The notes: generated from the letters alone by a model not told the origin. DNA of 64,000 nucleotides from Dysgonomonas sp. BGC7 (GCF_001261735.1 NZ_CVRP01000017.1:80443-144442), one strand, 5' to 3'. Shown: positions 29,056-39,063, counted from the first letter of the stretch. Program-made: numbers and translations.

Positions 29056-31101
29056 TCACTCTGTCATCCTCTTGATAATACTGTATGCCTCTACTACACC
29101 CATTTCTCCAGCTTTACGCATATCATCAAGGGCACGGTCTTTGTCCTTTACCTGAAAACGGCTCAGCCCCCTGTTGTAATATGCTTCGGCAAACTCAGAG
29201 TCGCGACGTAGTGCTTCGTTGTAATCGAGTATTGCTGCTCGGAAATCATTTTGCTTATACCGTATCGCTGCTCTGTTATAGTATGCGTATATAAATTCAG
29301 GATTGAGTTCTATTACCTTATTGTAATTTTTAATAATGAGATCGTGTTCATATTTTCCCGGATCAGGTAATGCTGTAGAAGTAATACCCGGATCTTTTTT
29401 AGCCGAAGAAAGTCCCAGTATATCATTTTGTTCATTCCTTCTTTCGTACTCCGGCATGTTTTCTTTTAGGTCGAGTTGTTTTGTATATACAACTGCTAGA
29501 TTGAAGTATGCCAATGTGAATTTAGGGTCAAGCTGTATTGCTTTGTTGAAATCTTCGATCGAGCTGCTAAAATCTTGTACGAGCATATACTCCATAGCTC
29601 TTGCAAAATATAGGTCTGCATTGCTAGGACTGGAAACAATTTGTTTCGACAGGTCGTCTATAGATTTGAAGTGCTCTTGTATCTGGAACTCATTGAGGGA
29701 GGCTTCACTATTTGTTATTCTCAGTTTTTTAGGGAGTATTCCTTTCTTGTTGAGAGCATCGACAAGCTGGCTATAATATACAAAGCGGCGCAGGTCGTTT
29801 GGCTTCTCGTAATAGGTTACGATAAATCGAGGTTCCAGATTTAGTTTTACTTGCTGATTTTGTATTCGGCCTCTTGTATTGTTATTGTATTTGCTTTTCT
29901 CTTCTTCTGTCTTATCTGCAACTACAAGTAAATTGAACTTGTCAATGTCTTTGTCTGATTTCTCTCTTGTCTTATCTTTTTCTTCTGCATTTGGATTCTC
30001 GGAGATTTCTTTCACCTTACGGCTTTCTTCGTTTCTTGCATAGTTGAAATCCCGTTCAGCTCCTTTCAGATCGTTTTGTCTCTTTTTTATATCTGCACGT
30101 GCAAAAAATCCTTGATAAAACTCAGGATATTCTGCCAAAACAGTATTTAAGTCTTCCAGTGCACCCTTATAGTCGCCGATATTATTTTTGATTAGAGATC
30201 TGTTGAAATATGCTATATAGTTGTTCGGCTCATATTTCAGGACTATATCAAAATCTGCAATAGCCCGATTGTCGTCACCTACTTGCGATCTTAGAAGCCC
30301 ACGGTTGAATCTGGCTATTATATTGTTGGGATCCAGATCTATGACTTTGTCATAATCGGCCATAGCTCCACGCAGATCGTTTTTCGAGTATCGAATAAGC
30401 CCTCTGTTTATATAATTACCTGATTGCAAAGGGTCGATACGTATGGACTCGTCCAGATCTGCCAAGGCTTTGTCGTAATCTTTTTTATAATAATGTAAAA
30501 GTCCCCGCATAGAATATGACTGAGGCATATACTTGTCTAGCTTTATGGCTTCATTGTAGTTGTCGAAGGCCTTTAATGTATCGCCCTTCTCCTGATACAA
30601 AGCGCCTCTGCTAAGGAAGCCTTGAGTATATGTAGGGTATATTCTCAAGAGAGTATTGAGATATTTTTCCGCTTCTTCGTAATCTTTTTTCTGTATGTTG
30701 ACAATACCACTGTTAATGAGGGCAAATTTATCATTAGGGTAGATGTCTAATGTTACTTTATAGTCGTCCAGCGCACCATCATAGTTGTTCTGATTTTGTC
30801 TGGCATCGGCTCTTAACTGGTATGCACGCGACATAAAGGGGTTTCTTTCCAGAGCCAGACTACAATCGTCTTCGGTACCTTTAAAGTCGTCGAGATAGTA
30901 TTTTGCTATTGCCCGGTAAAAGTAAGGCTCGGCAAGGTATGGCTTTGCTTTTATAGCTTGATTGAAGTACTGTATTGCGAGAACATAATCTTCGTAATAT
31001 AAAGCATTTCTACCTATAAGGACTACTCTGTCGGTATTAATTTGGGCACTGGCAAAAAGTGTGCTGATAAGAATAAATATTGAAAGAATAAATTTCTTCA
31101 C
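29056..31101 (-). CDS. Secreted tetratricopeptide-repeat protein
   Basis: 681 aa from a GTG at 31099-31101, giving the signal peptide (M)KKFILSIFILISTLFASAQ. Upstream starts are unlikely because the TATATTTG promoter element at 31130-31137 would lie within them. The chain is two TPR blocks: about ten repeats in residues 20-340 (e.g. AEPYFYRAIAKYYLDDFKGTEDDCSLALERNP) and about four in 470-680, joined by a charged linker (ENPNAEEKDKTREKSDKD). Probably a periplasmic or outer-membrane scaffold; partners unknown. It lies downstream of the wzc terminator, so it is a separate unit. Confidence 0.85.
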   Translation of the reverse strand: MKKFILSIFILISTLFASAQINTDRVVLIGRNALYYEDYVLAIQYFNQAIKAKPYLAEPYFYRAIAKYYLDDFKGTEDDCSLALERNPFMSRAYQLRADARQNQNNYDGALDDYKVTLDIYPNDKFALINSGIVNIQKKDYEEAEKYLNTLLRIYPTYTQGFLSRGALYQEKGDTLKAFDNYNEAIKLDKYMPQSYSMRGLLHYYKKDYDKALADLDESIRIDPLQSGNYINRGLIRYSKNDLRGAMADYDKVIDLDPNNIIARFNRGLLRSQVGDDNRAIADFDIVLKYEPNNYIAYFNRSLIKNNIGDYKGALEDLNTVLAEYPEFYQGFFARADIKKRQNDLKGAERDFNYARNEESRKVKEISENPNAEEKDKTREKSDKDIDKFNLLVVADKTEEEKSKYNNNTRGRIQNQQVKLNLEPRFIVTYYEKPNDLRRFVYYSQLVDALNKKGILPKKLRITNSEASLNEFQIQEHFKSIDDLSKQIVSSPSNADLYFARAMEYMLVQDFSSSIEDFNKAIQLDPKFTLAYFNLAVVYTKQLDLKENMPEYERRNEQNDILGLSSAKKDPGITSTALPDPGKYEHDLIIKNYNKVIELNPEFIYAYYNRAAIRYKQNDFRAAILDYNEALRRDSEFAEAYYNRGLSRFQVKDKDRALDDMRKAGEMGVVEAYSIIKRMTE

Positions 31102-31129
31102 GGCGATTCTTAATTTACTATTCGAGAGG

Positions 31130-31137
31130 CAAATATA
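31130..31137 (-). promoter_or_regulatory. Promoter -7 element (TATATTTG) that fixes a GTG start
   Basis: Perfect TAnnTTTG on the minus strand 29 bases before the GTG of the TPR gene. Confidence 0.55.
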
Positions 31138-31156
31138 TGAATAATAGATTAACAAA

Positions 31157-31189
31157 AAAGAAGAGAGGCTTTAACAGCCTCTCTTTTTA
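31157..31189 (-). terminator. Terminator of the polysaccharide-export unit
   Basis: AAGAGAGGCT at 31161-31170 pairs perfectly with AGCCTCTCTT at 31176-31185, with A-run/T-run flanks, right after the wzc stop. Confidence 0.85.
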
Positions 31190-31196
31190 ATATATT

Positions 31197-33608
31197 TTAG
31201 TTTTCGAAGTAATCGTCGTGATAATAGGAGTTTTTCTTCAGATAATATGTTTTGTCTCCGTAGTAGCGAGAAGTACCGTAATAGCCTTCACGACCTTTTA
31301 CGTCATTGAATACAAGAGCAAGATTATCTACTCCATCGTGTCTCAGCTGTGTAATCACACTTTTGAAGAAAGCTCTGTTTGTTTTTGCTCGGCGAACAAC
31401 GAATATAGTTGTGTCGGCAAGCCCTGATAGTATATAGGCATCGGAGACAAGCCCTACCGGACTACAGTCGATAATGACATAGTCGTAGGTTTCTTTCAAA
31501 TGTTCCAATACTTGTCTTGTTTTCAAAGTTTTTATCAATTCACTCGGATTAGGAGGCAATGTTCCTGCGGGTATTATGTCGAAACCATAGTCGGGATGCG
31601 AAATAGTAATCTCCTCTAGACTAACCTGTCCTATAAGGTAATTAGAGATACCCTTCTGAGCCTCTACCTGTAATGTTTTCGCTACAGACGGACGACGTAA
31701 GTCGAGGTCGATAATAACTACTTTTTTGCCCATTAGCTGATATACAGAAGCAATGTTGGTTGCAATAAAGGTTTTTCCGTCAGCCGGCTCTGTGGAGGTT
31801 ACAAGAATCGTTATCTTGTTTTCGCGCTGAGCCATATACTCTATTCTTACTCGCATATTGCGAAACGACTCTGCAAAACTGGATTTAGGATAGTTCTTTA
31901 CTAATACAACGCCATTACTCAATTTTTTGGAAATATTTTCTATTGTTCCAATAACCGGTAATCCTGATATTTTTTCGCATTCTTCTTTTGTTGTAATAGA
32001 GAAGTTTAGTACTTCTTCTCTTAATACGACAAAACAGAGTGGAACAATCAGCCCGATGATGAAAAAATATACATAGTTTTTGCCTAATGTATCTCCATTG
32101 GTTGCCCCTCCCATTCTTCTAGGAGGTTCCCATATAGAGTTGTCGGGAACATTGGATGCTTTTTGTATTTCGGCTTCCCGTTTTCGTTGGGTAAGATATT
32201 GATGATACATTTCATTCAGCCTGTTTTCCCTTTGAAACTTGATGAGGTCTCTCTCCTGAGGAGGCAGGTTTTCCATTTTAGCTTCCAGTACCATGTATTT
32301 TCTAACTAAGGCATCTTTTCTCTCCTGAAGCTGAATCTGAGTAACCTGAACTTCTGTTAATATCTTTTTTCTAAGATCGTTCAGGTCGTCTATTGTTTTA
32401 TTATATAAAGGATTTTTATCTCCAAGATTATTGGCTTTTTTTATTACTTCATTGTAGCGTAGTATATATTCGCTCAATCTTCTATTTTGTATATTAAGAT
32501 AGACTGGATCGACAAGCTCGTCACTGCTCATTACCATTTGCTTTACTGCTTCTGTCAGAGCCAAGGTAGACCTTTCTCTGATGGCTAGAGCATCCTTTTC
32601 GCTATTTGCACTATCCAAGTCTATTTTAAGAGCCTGTGATGTGATGTCGTAAACGCCGGTTTCTCTCTGGAAGTTTTCTAACTTGAGTCTCGATATATCT
32701 AATGAATCGTTAATTAACTTCAACTGGTTGTCGAGGAAGGTGATCGTTAATTCGGCTTGCTCATTTTTTAAGGTGAGATTATACTCTTGGAACTCATTTA
32801 GTAGTTCGGAAAGATAATCCATGTCTCTATCCGGATTTGTGCCGGACATAGATATATTTAGAATCGTAGAATTCTCACTCTCCAAGCGAGAGCTGATTCT
32901 ACCATTAAACATTCCTATTAGTTGATTCTCGGAAAGAAAATTGAAGCTTATTTCTTTTATATCCTGCTTAAATGAGTTAAGGTCTGTTCTGAAAGCAGGG
33001 GTTTTGACTAGCTTTATTTTAAAGAGTTTATAATCTATTTCTTCGTCGAAAGGAGCTATAATTGATATAGTCTCATCCTTTTGAGGATCTTCTTTATAGC
33101 TGATCTCACATTTTTGCTGATCTATATATGTGAGGTTATATGTATAGTTATATGCCTGTGGTTTTATGTCTATAACTTCTACTCGTATAGGAGTGTCTGT
33201 GTATAGATTAATCGTTTTGAAACGTGTACGTATAAAGTAATCGACACGCATCTTATCTGACAGTTTCTTTACAGTTCGCTCTGTCAATCCATACGATTTT
33301 AATACTATTTGCTGGTTTTCTGTATTTCGTAATAAGCTGGCTGTTGGCACGGCTCCAGCTACCACACTGTTCGAGTTATTGTCTTGCAATATCATTACTG
33401 CCTGAATATTGTATGCAGGTACCCACGATTTGTTTTTGAAGTATGCGTACGTTAAGCATAAAGCAATCGATATAACAAACAAGTACCAATATTTCAATAT
33501 TCTGTAAAACCAAAGAACAAAATCGAACGAAATGGTCGTTTTGGCCTTTACTTCTTCAAAATAAGGGTCGAATTCAGGGTTTTTATTATTACTATTATTA
33601 ATCTCCAT
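31197..33608 (-). CDS. Wzc-type tyrosine autokinase / chain-length regulator
   Basis: 803 aa. Inner-membrane protein of Wzx/Wzy capsule or exopolysaccharide synthesis. N-terminal Wzz domain with a first membrane helix near 35-55, a long periplasmic coiled coil (265-480), a second helix near 510-530, then a cytoplasmic BY-kinase: Walker A TEPADGKTFIATNIA, Walker A' VVIIDLDLRRP, Walker B YVIIDCSPVG. The C-terminal 30 residues hold a tyrosine cluster (YYGTSRYYGDKTYYLKKNSYYHDDYF), the usual autophosphorylation tail. It is the third gene of a wza-wza-wzc series. Confidence 0.92.
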   Translation of the reverse strand: MEINNSNNKNPEFDPYFEEVKAKTTISFDFVLWFYRILKYWYLFVISIALCLTYAYFKNKSWVPAYNIQAVMILQDNNSNSVVAGAVPTASLLRNTENQQIVLKSYGLTERTVKKLSDKMRVDYFIRTRFKTINLYTDTPIRVEVIDIKPQAYNYTYNLTYIDQQKCEISYKEDPQKDETISIIAPFDEEIDYKLFKIKLVKTPAFRTDLNSFKQDIKEISFNFLSENQLIGMFNGRISSRLESENSTILNISMSGTNPDRDMDYLSELLNEFQEYNLTLKNEQAELTITFLDNQLKLINDSLDISRLKLENFQRETGVYDITSQALKIDLDSANSEKDALAIRERSTLALTEAVKQMVMSSDELVDPVYLNIQNRRLSEYILRYNEVIKKANNLGDKNPLYNKTIDDLNDLRKKILTEVQVTQIQLQERKDALVRKYMVLEAKMENLPPQERDLIKFQRENRLNEMYHQYLTQRKREAEIQKASNVPDNSIWEPPRRMGGATNGDTLGKNYVYFFIIGLIVPLCFVVLREEVLNFSITTKEECEKISGLPVIGTIENISKKLSNGVVLVKNYPKSSFAESFRNMRVRIEYMAQRENKITILVTSTEPADGKTFIATNIASVYQLMGKKVVIIDLDLRRPSVAKTLQVEAQKGISNYLIGQVSLEEITISHPDYGFDIIPAGTLPPNPSELIKTLKTRQVLEHLKETYDYVIIDCSPVGLVSDAYILSGLADTTIFVVRRAKTNRAFFKSVITQLRHDGVDNLALVFNDVKGREGYYGTSRYYGDKTYYLKKNSYYHDDYFEN

Positions 33609-33637
33609 AAGTATGTGTTATCCTTGTTTTTTTCTTA

Positions 33638-34387
33638 TCAAAAACCTCTATTATAAATAATAGAATATAGTAAGAACGTTAGAGGGCCCGATACCATTGA
33701 GGTAAATGACGAAAGTGAACTGATATTAAAGAATGAGTTCTTATTTGTGGGGAAATAAATTACATCGTTTGGTTGTATGTAATAAAATTCGGACTGAATG
33801 ACATCTTGCGACCTAAGGTCGAATGTTTTAATGATTGTACTTCCCTCTTCATTTTTTCTTACAATACTCACTCTTGTCAAATCCATAGTTCCTGTCGTTT
33901 GCTGCGATATAGCTAACGCCTGATATATGGTCAGGTTGTCTTTATATACACGGTAAGAACCGCGCTTGTCATTCGCATAAATATAGAAGAAATTATTTGC
34001 TACAGAAATTTTTACCTGTACATCTTTTACCGACTCCTGCATTACTTTCTGTACAATCAGTTCAGCCTCTTGCACTGTGTGTCCGGCTATTTTTGCCGTT
34101 CCGAAAAAAGGAAGAGCAACCGTACTGTCTTCATATATAGTATATGTTTTTAATGCATTTTGATTTGTAGATAGAACGGAGTTGAAGGTTGAAACCAGCT
34201 CTTGGTCGCTAGAGGAAATAGCACAACTAACCATATCTCCTACAGCTAATTTATATTCTTTAAATTCCTGTAGAGGGTATTGTTTGTCTATTGCTTGTAG
34301 GTAATTTATTTCTTCACTTGATATACAAGACGATAGAAAGCCTATTGCAGAAATCGTGATTAGTATATAATATATTGTATATCTCAT
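33638..34387 (-). CDS. Polysaccharide export lipoprotein (Wza/SLBB-like), second copy
   Basis: 249 aa from the ATG at 34385-34387. Lipobox ...IGFLSSC. Poly_export and SLBB-type repeats: YKLAVGDMVSCAISS, TVALPFFGTAKIAGHTVQEAELIV, GSYRVYKDNLTIYQALAISQQTTGTMDLTRVSIVR, and YYIQPNDVIYFP. A hydrophobic C-terminus (SGPLTFLLYSIIYN) may be the outer-membrane helix. It starts next to the stop of the other export lipoprotein and precedes wzc. The two export proteins share about the same layout, suggesting duplication. Confidence 0.88.
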   Translation of the reverse strand: MRYTIYYILITISAIGFLSSCISSEEINYLQAIDKQYPLQEFKEYKLAVGDMVSCAISSSDQELVSTFNSVLSTNQNALKTYTIYEDSTVALPFFGTAKIAGHTVQEAELIVQKVMQESVKDVQVKISVANNFFYIYANDKRGSYRVYKDNLTIYQALAISQQTTGTMDLTRVSIVRKNEEGSTIIKTFDLRSQDVIQSEFYYIQPNDVIYFPTNKNSFFNISSLSSFTSMVSGPLTFLLYSIIYNRGF

Positions 34388-34388
34388 G

Positions 34389-35201
34389 TCAGAAAACTTT
34401 AAGAACAATGATAACTAATCCTGCCAGAGACACTAATAAACTGAAAACTCCTGCAAATGAAGTTGTTGAACTTAGGAATTTTTTCGATGTCTGAGGTATA
34501 TATAGAACATCGTTTGGCTGTATGTAATAAAATTCTGTGTCGACAATTTCTTTACTTCGCAAATCGAATGTTTTGGTAATAGAACCTGTTGCATTTTGTC
34601 GGATGATTGTGACTTTCGATCTGTCTCCGTAAGGGCCTATTGTGCTGGCTATAGATAAAGCTTGTAATATAGTCATTGACGTGCTTGTCATAACTATGCG
34701 GTTGGCTCCGGCTTCGCCTAACACACTAAAATATCTGTTGGCCAAAGTTACATCGGCTGTTGTACCTTCAGCAAAGTTGTTTAGCTTTTCACTGATCAGA
34801 TTCTTAGTCTGAAGCATGGTTAAACCCTGTACATAAAGTTTTCCTATATATGGGAAATTGATTGTGCCGTCAGCAAAAACTGTCGTAGGTGCTATATAAT
34901 CTGTGTTTTCTAGCCCCCTGATCTGAGAACCTACACTGACGCCTGTTGACTCATTGAGTCCTCTTGTCGTCAGCCGAGGAGTGTATCCTGAAAACATTCT
35001 GGCAGTTTCTTCATCCCAGGCATATACTATAACGCTCAACTGGTCGCCGGGTATTATTCGGTATTCTTCTGCTTTAACCATCAATTGCGGATATTTCAAT
35101 TTAATATCCTGCAACAGATCGGTTTGTTTATTTGTTACACAAGCACTGAATCCCAATAAAACACAGGCTAGTATCAATAACTTCTTTATTTTGGTTTTCA
35201 T
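34389..35201 (-). CDS. Polysaccharide export lipoprotein (Wza/SLBB-like), first copy
   Basis: 270 aa, lipobox ...LLGFSAC. Forms the outer-membrane pore for exported polysaccharide. Conserved segments: YRIIPGDQLSVIVYAWD, INFPYIGKLYVQGLTMLQTKNLI, MTILQALSIASTIGPYGDRSKVTIIR, YYIQPNDVLYIPQ, and a C-terminal membrane segment FAGVFSLLVSLAGLVIIVLKVF. It starts 17 bases after the def stop; the cluster ruvX-def-wza-wza-wzc could be one transcript. Confidence 0.9.
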   Translation of the reverse strand: MKTKIKKLLILACVLLGFSACVTNKQTDLLQDIKLKYPQLMVKAEEYRIIPGDQLSVIVYAWDEETARMFSGYTPRLTTRGLNESTGVSVGSQIRGLENTDYIAPTTVFADGTINFPYIGKLYVQGLTMLQTKNLISEKLNNFAEGTTADVTLANRYFSVLGEAGANRIVMTSTSMTILQALSIASTIGPYGDRSKVTIIRQNATGSITKTFDLRSKEIVDTEFYYIQPNDVLYIPQTSKKFLSSTTSFAGVFSLLVSLAGLVIIVLKVF

Positions 35202-35218
35202 ATATTCGATCCGGTTTC

Positions 35219-35782
35219 TCAGATTTTACCTCCTATGGCTTTCACTCTGTATCGGCAATTTGTTTTGCCTTTCAGCATGTTAGTAAGTTTGCTTTTTATC
35301 AATTGTTTGCGTATTCCTGATATCTTGTCTATAAATAATATTCCCTCTATGTGATCATATTCGTGTTGTATGCAGCGGGCAAAGAATGTATCGTATTCTT
35401 CGTCGTGAGCAACAAAGTTTTCATCTACATATTGTATACGTATTTTTTCTTCTCTTTCTACATTCTCGTTTATACCCGGTATGCTAAGACAGCCTTCTTC
35501 CAATTTAACTATTTCGCCTGTAGACTCTATGATACGGGGATTGATAAAAACCTTCTTAAATCCTGCATATTCAGGCTTGTCTTCGGCCAATGGGTCTAAA
35601 TCTATTACGAACAGACGTATATCAAGCCCTACCTGAGGCGCAGCCAGTCCTATTCCGTCTGCATTATACATAGTCTCGAACATATTGTCGATCAGTTCTT
35701 TCAGATTAGGGTATTCTGCGGTAATGTCTTTAGCTACTTTTCTTAAAACGGGTTGCCCATAAAGGTATATAGGTAATATCAT
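35219..35782 (-). CDS. def: Peptide deformylase
   Basis: 187 aa cytosolic enzyme that removes the formyl group from nascent proteins. All three motifs are intact: [18 protein letters not shown] (metal Cys) and QHEYDHIEG (two His and catalytic Glu). Starts 7 bases after the ruvX stop. Confidence 0.97.
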   Translation of the reverse strand: MILPIYLYGQPVLRKVAKDITAEYPNLKELIDNMFETMYNADGIGLAAPQVGLDIRLFVIDLDPLAEDKPEYAGFKKVFINPRIIESTGEIVKLEEGCLSIPGINENVEREEKIRIQYVDENFVAHDEEYDTFFARCIQHEYDHIEGILFIDKISGIRKQLIKSKLTNMLKGKTNCRYRVKAIGGKI

Positions 35783-35789
35783 ATTTAGT

Positions 35790-36215
35790 TTATTTGTTTT
35801 GTAATCTCAGACTCTCCATATAGCTTTGTAGAATTATGGTTGCACTGATTTCGTCTACCAGACTTTTGTTCTGTCTGTCCTTTTTTTTCAGTCCTGCATC
35901 AATAATTGTTTGTTGAGCTAAGGTAGATGTAAAGCGTTCGTCGTACATTTCTACGGGAATATTCGGGTATAAGGATTGTAGTTTCTTTACAAATGGCCGG
36001 ATATGCTTCATATTTTCAGAATATTCGTTATTCATCTGTTTTGGCAATCCTACAATGATGCGTTCTACATCTTCTTTACTCAAATATGTCCTTAAATAGT
36101 CGAAAAGAGTATGAGTAGGAACAGTTGTGAGGCCGTTAGCTATAATTTTCAATATATCCGACACGGCTATTCCTGTTCGCTTAGTCCCATAATCTATCGC
36201 CAAAAATCGTCCCAT
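35790..36215 (-). CDS. ruvX: Putative pre-16S rRNA nuclease / RuvX-YqgF
   Basis: 141 aa from the ATG at 36213-36215 ([20 protein letters not shown]). RNase H-like fold with catalytic Asp in [13 protein letters not shown], and [10 protein letters not shown]; the acidic DEISATIIL completes the site. It matures the 5' end of 16S rRNA. Confidence 0.94.
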   Translation of the reverse strand: MGRFLAIDYGTKRTGIAVSDILKIIANGLTTVPTHTLFDYLRTYLSKEDVERIIVGLPKQMNNEYSENMKHIRPFVKKLQSLYPNIPVEMYDERFTSTLAQQTIIDAGLKKKDRQNKSLVDEISATIILQSYMESLRLQNK

Positions 36216-36320
36216 ATTAGGCAGCAAAGGTAGATAAAAAATATTTATATCTCTCTATTATAAGCATGTAAATCGTGCAAATTAAGATTGATTTGTATTT
36301 CTGATAGGGTGAAAACTAAA

Positions 36321-36356
36321 AACAGATGAAATAGAATTATTTTAATTTCATCTGTT
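36321..36356 (-). terminator. Terminator of the ilvE-lptB unit
   Basis: AACAGATGAAAT at 36321-36332 pairs with ATTTCATCTGTT at 36345-36356; on the minus strand it is followed by a T-rich run. Confidence 0.8.
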
Positions 36357-36378
36357 ATATTCTTTTATTTTAACGGGG

Positions 36379-37164
36379 TTAGCCTTTCAAATGTTCAAAA
36401 TTTCTGCGTTTGAGCTCAAAGTCGCGTCCGAGATATTTCTCTCTTACGATTTCATTCGAGGCCAGTTCTTCTGCCGAGCCTTGGAAAAGGACTTTGCCTT
36501 CGAAGAGCAGATACGCCCTGTCGGTAATACTTAGAGTTTCGTCCACATTGTGGTCTGTAATAAGTATTCCAATATTTTTATACTTTAATTTGGCTACTAT
36601 CTCCTGAATGTCTTGTACGGCAATAGGGTCTACTCCGGCAAAAGGCTCGTCGAGCATAATAAACTTAGGGTCTATTGCCAGACAGCGGGCTATTTCCGAA
36701 CGCCTTCTTTCGCCTCCCGACAATCGGTCTCCTAGGTTTTTTCTTACTTTATGTAGCCCAAACTCATCTATAAGGCTTTCCAATTTCTCTTTTTGATATG
36801 CAGGCGAGGTCTTTGTCATTTCCAAAACTGAACGAATATTGTCTTCTACAGTCATTTTTCTGAAGATAGATGCCTCTTGAGCCAGATACCCGATTCCGTT
36901 TTGAGCTCTTTTATAAACAGGAAATTTGGTGATTTCCTGCTCGTTGAGGAATATCTTTCCTTCGTTGGGCATAACAAGGCCTACTGTCATGTAAAATGTA
37001 GTGGTTTTTCCTGCGCCATTCGGTCCCAGCAAACCCACAATTTCACCTTGTTTCACATTTATAGAAACATGATTTACTACAGTTCTCGACTTGTAGCGTT
37101 TTACAAGGTTTTCCGTCCGTAGAACCATTCTGTCCTCTGTGTGCATTTGATCCTCTATCTCCAT
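36379..37164 (-). CDS. lptB: LPS export ABC transporter ATP-binding protein
   Basis: 261 aa from the ATG at 37162-37164; the start could also be at 37128 (MVLRTENLVKRY). It powers LPS extraction from the inner membrane. Walker A GPNGAGKTTTF, Q-loop YLAQEASIFRKMTVEDN, signature LSGGERRRSEIAR, Walker B KFIMLDEPFAGVDP, switch His in LITDHNVDET. These are the standard LptB forms. It follows ilvE by 14 bases. Confidence 0.94.
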   Translation of the reverse strand: MEIEDQMHTEDRMVLRTENLVKRYKSRTVVNHVSINVKQGEIVGLLGPNGAGKTTTFYMTVGLVMPNEGKIFLNEQEITKFPVYKRAQNGIGYLAQEASIFRKMTVEDNIRSVLEMTKTSPAYQKEKLESLIDEFGLHKVRKNLGDRLSGGERRRSEIARCLAIDPKFIMLDEPFAGVDPIAVQDIQEIVAKLKYKNIGILITDHNVDETLSITDRAYLLFEGKVLFQGSAEELASNEIVREKYLGRDFELKRRNFEHLKG

Positions 37165-37178
37165 ATTCGAAAAGCTAT

Positions 37179-38198
37179 TTATGCAAGCACAGTAACCCAA
37201 TTGTGGGTGTCGGGCTCGTCACCAAGCTGAATTCCTCTTAGTTTATTATATAATTTTGTGCTTATCGGACCTGCGTTACCATCTTTGGATATGACATAAG
37301 ATTTGTTTTCTTCCACATCGTCAACTCTCAATATAGGGCTGATTACAGCAGCAGTTCCTACCTGTCCGGCTTCCTCAAATGTAGATAATTCTTCTTCAGG
37401 AACTTGTCTGCGCTCTACCTTCATGCCCATATCTTCAGCCAACAGCATCAGGCTTTTGTTTGTTATGGAGGGCAATATTGAAGATGAAAGCGGTGTGATA
37501 TATGTGTTATCTTTGATTCCGAAGAAATTGGCAGGGCCACATTCGTCCAGATATTTTTTTTCTTTTGCATCCAGATATAAAACAGCTGAATATCCCATCT
37601 CGTGTGCTTTATGACCTGCGACTAAGCTGGCTGCATAGTTACCCCCGATCTTGATAGTACCTGTTCCTAGAGGTGCGGCACGGTCGTACCCTCTGAATAT
37701 AGCTACAGGGGTAGGTCTAAATCCTTCTTTGAAATATGGGCCTACAGGGGTTACAAACACTAGAAACAGATATTCTGTAGCTGGTTTTACTCCTACTTGT
37801 GCCCCTAATCCAATCAATAAAGGACGAATATATAATGATGCTCCGCTACCGTAAGGAGGGATAAATCTTTCGTTTAGTTTTACTGCTTTTAATACCGCTT
37901 CTTCAAAAACTTCGACAGGTAGTTCTTCCATCATAATTCCATGACATGAAGACTGCATACGCAAGGCATTATCCCTCATTCTGAAAATTCTGGCTTTCCC
38001 GTCTTTTCCTTTGAATGCTTTGAGTCCTTCAAACGCTTCTTGTCCGTAGTGCAGGCAGGTTGCTGCCATATGAATGTCAATAAATTCAGATGTTGTTTCA
38101 GTTGGAGTACTCCACTTTCCATCTTTGTAATAACTTCTTACATTATAATCTGTTTTCATGTACCCGAAAGACAGATTTGACCAGTCTATTTCATTCAT
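37179..38198 (-). CDS. ilvE: Branched-chain amino acid aminotransferase
   Basis: 339 aa class IV PLP transaminase for Ile, Leu and Val. The N-terminus MNEIDWSNLSFGYMKTDYNVR and motif GGNYAASLVAGHKAHEMGYSAVLYLDAKEKKYLDECGPANFFGI (PLP Lys in GHKA) mark IlvE type; SYVISKDGNAGPISTKLYNKL is the usual C-terminus. It precedes lptB in one unit. Confidence 0.95.
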   Translation of the reverse strand: MNEIDWSNLSFGYMKTDYNVRSYYKDGKWSTPTETTSEFIDIHMAATCLHYGQEAFEGLKAFKGKDGKARIFRMRDNALRMQSSCHGIMMEELPVEVFEEAVLKAVKLNERFIPPYGSGASLYIRPLLIGLGAQVGVKPATEYLFLVFVTPVGPYFKEGFRPTPVAIFRGYDRAAPLGTGTIKIGGNYAASLVAGHKAHEMGYSAVLYLDAKEKKYLDECGPANFFGIKDNTYITPLSSSILPSITNKSLMLLAEDMGMKVERRQVPEEELSTFEEAGQVGTAAVISPILRVDDVEENKSYVISKDGNAGPISTKLYNKLRGIQLGDEPDTHNWVTVLA

Positions 38199-38412
38199 AT
38201 TAATAAAAGTTTTATCAGTCGATATAATTGATAGGTTTGTTTATATTAGCAAAAGTACAAATTTCGTTGACATAAATATGATATTTCAATTAATATATGT
38301 CTGAAATGGAGACACTTTTTGATATTTAGAGTTACTCACTTATTCTAGAATAAGGACAGTAGGATGTAGCAGCTTTTATTTCTTGTTATTTCCTCAGTTG
38401 TTTATACTTCTG

Positions 38413-39021
38413 TTATTCGAATAGTTTGTCTATGTATAAAATTCCTTGAAGGTGGTCGTATTCGTGTTGAAAAACAACTCCGGTGAAATCTCCTTTGCGC
38501 GTGTGCCCACTGAGTCTTTCTTTTATCAGATCGCCTTTTTCGTTATAGTATTCTACATCGACCCAAGCATAGCGCTTACTGTTTCCCGACATATCAGGAA
38601 CAGAAAGGCATCCATCATTTTCGAAGCATATTGTTTCTTCGGGATGGTTTACTATTCGAGGGTTTATCGCAACCTCGACAGGTATTCCCGGTTTATCGAG
38701 CCGCATAAATAGAAACATATTACGCCCTATGCCTACTTGAGGTGCAGCTATGCCTACTCCCGATTCTACAGCCATTGTTAACTTGAGTCGTTCGATAAAA
38801 TCCTTTAGAACTTCACTTGAGGTTATATCTTTAATATTTATATCTGAACATTTTTTTCTGAGGAATAGAGAATCTTTTTTATTGTCTATTTGCAATACCC
38901 TAAAAGGGATATCCTTTGTTTCTTCAGTTATCAGTTTTTTTTCTTTGGCTGTCATTTCTTTAGTTGAGTTACACGCAATCATGCTCATTGCTATTATAAA
39001 CATGGATATGATTGTTTTCAT
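38413..39021 (-). CDS. Peptide deformylase homologue carried as a lipoprotein
   Basis: 202 aa from the ATG at 39019-39021 (MKTIISMFIIAMSMIACNSTKEM), a lipoprotein signal with lipobox MIAC. The deformylase domain has GVGIAAPQVGIG, DGCLSVPDMSG (the usual Glu before Gly is Asp) and FQHEYDHLQGILYID, so metal ligands Cys, His, His and the catalytic Glu are all present. Deformylases normally work at the ribosome; a lipid anchor would place this one at the outer or inner membrane outside the cytosol. A periplasmic role on formyl peptides or another amide is inferred. The cytosolic def at 35219-35782 covers housekeeping. Confidence 0.85.
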   Translation of the reverse strand: MKTIISMFIIAMSMIACNSTKEMTAKEKKLITEETKDIPFRVLQIDNKKDSLFLRKKCSDINIKDITSSEVLKDFIERLKLTMAVESGVGIAAPQVGIGRNMFLFMRLDKPGIPVEVAINPRIVNHPEETICFENDGCLSVPDMSGNSKRYAWVDVEYYNEKGDLIKERLSGHTRKGDFTGVVFQHEYDHLQGILYIDKLFE

Positions 39022-39063
39022 CGTGATATTTAATTGGTTTTTATAAATGAGTCTATCATACAA

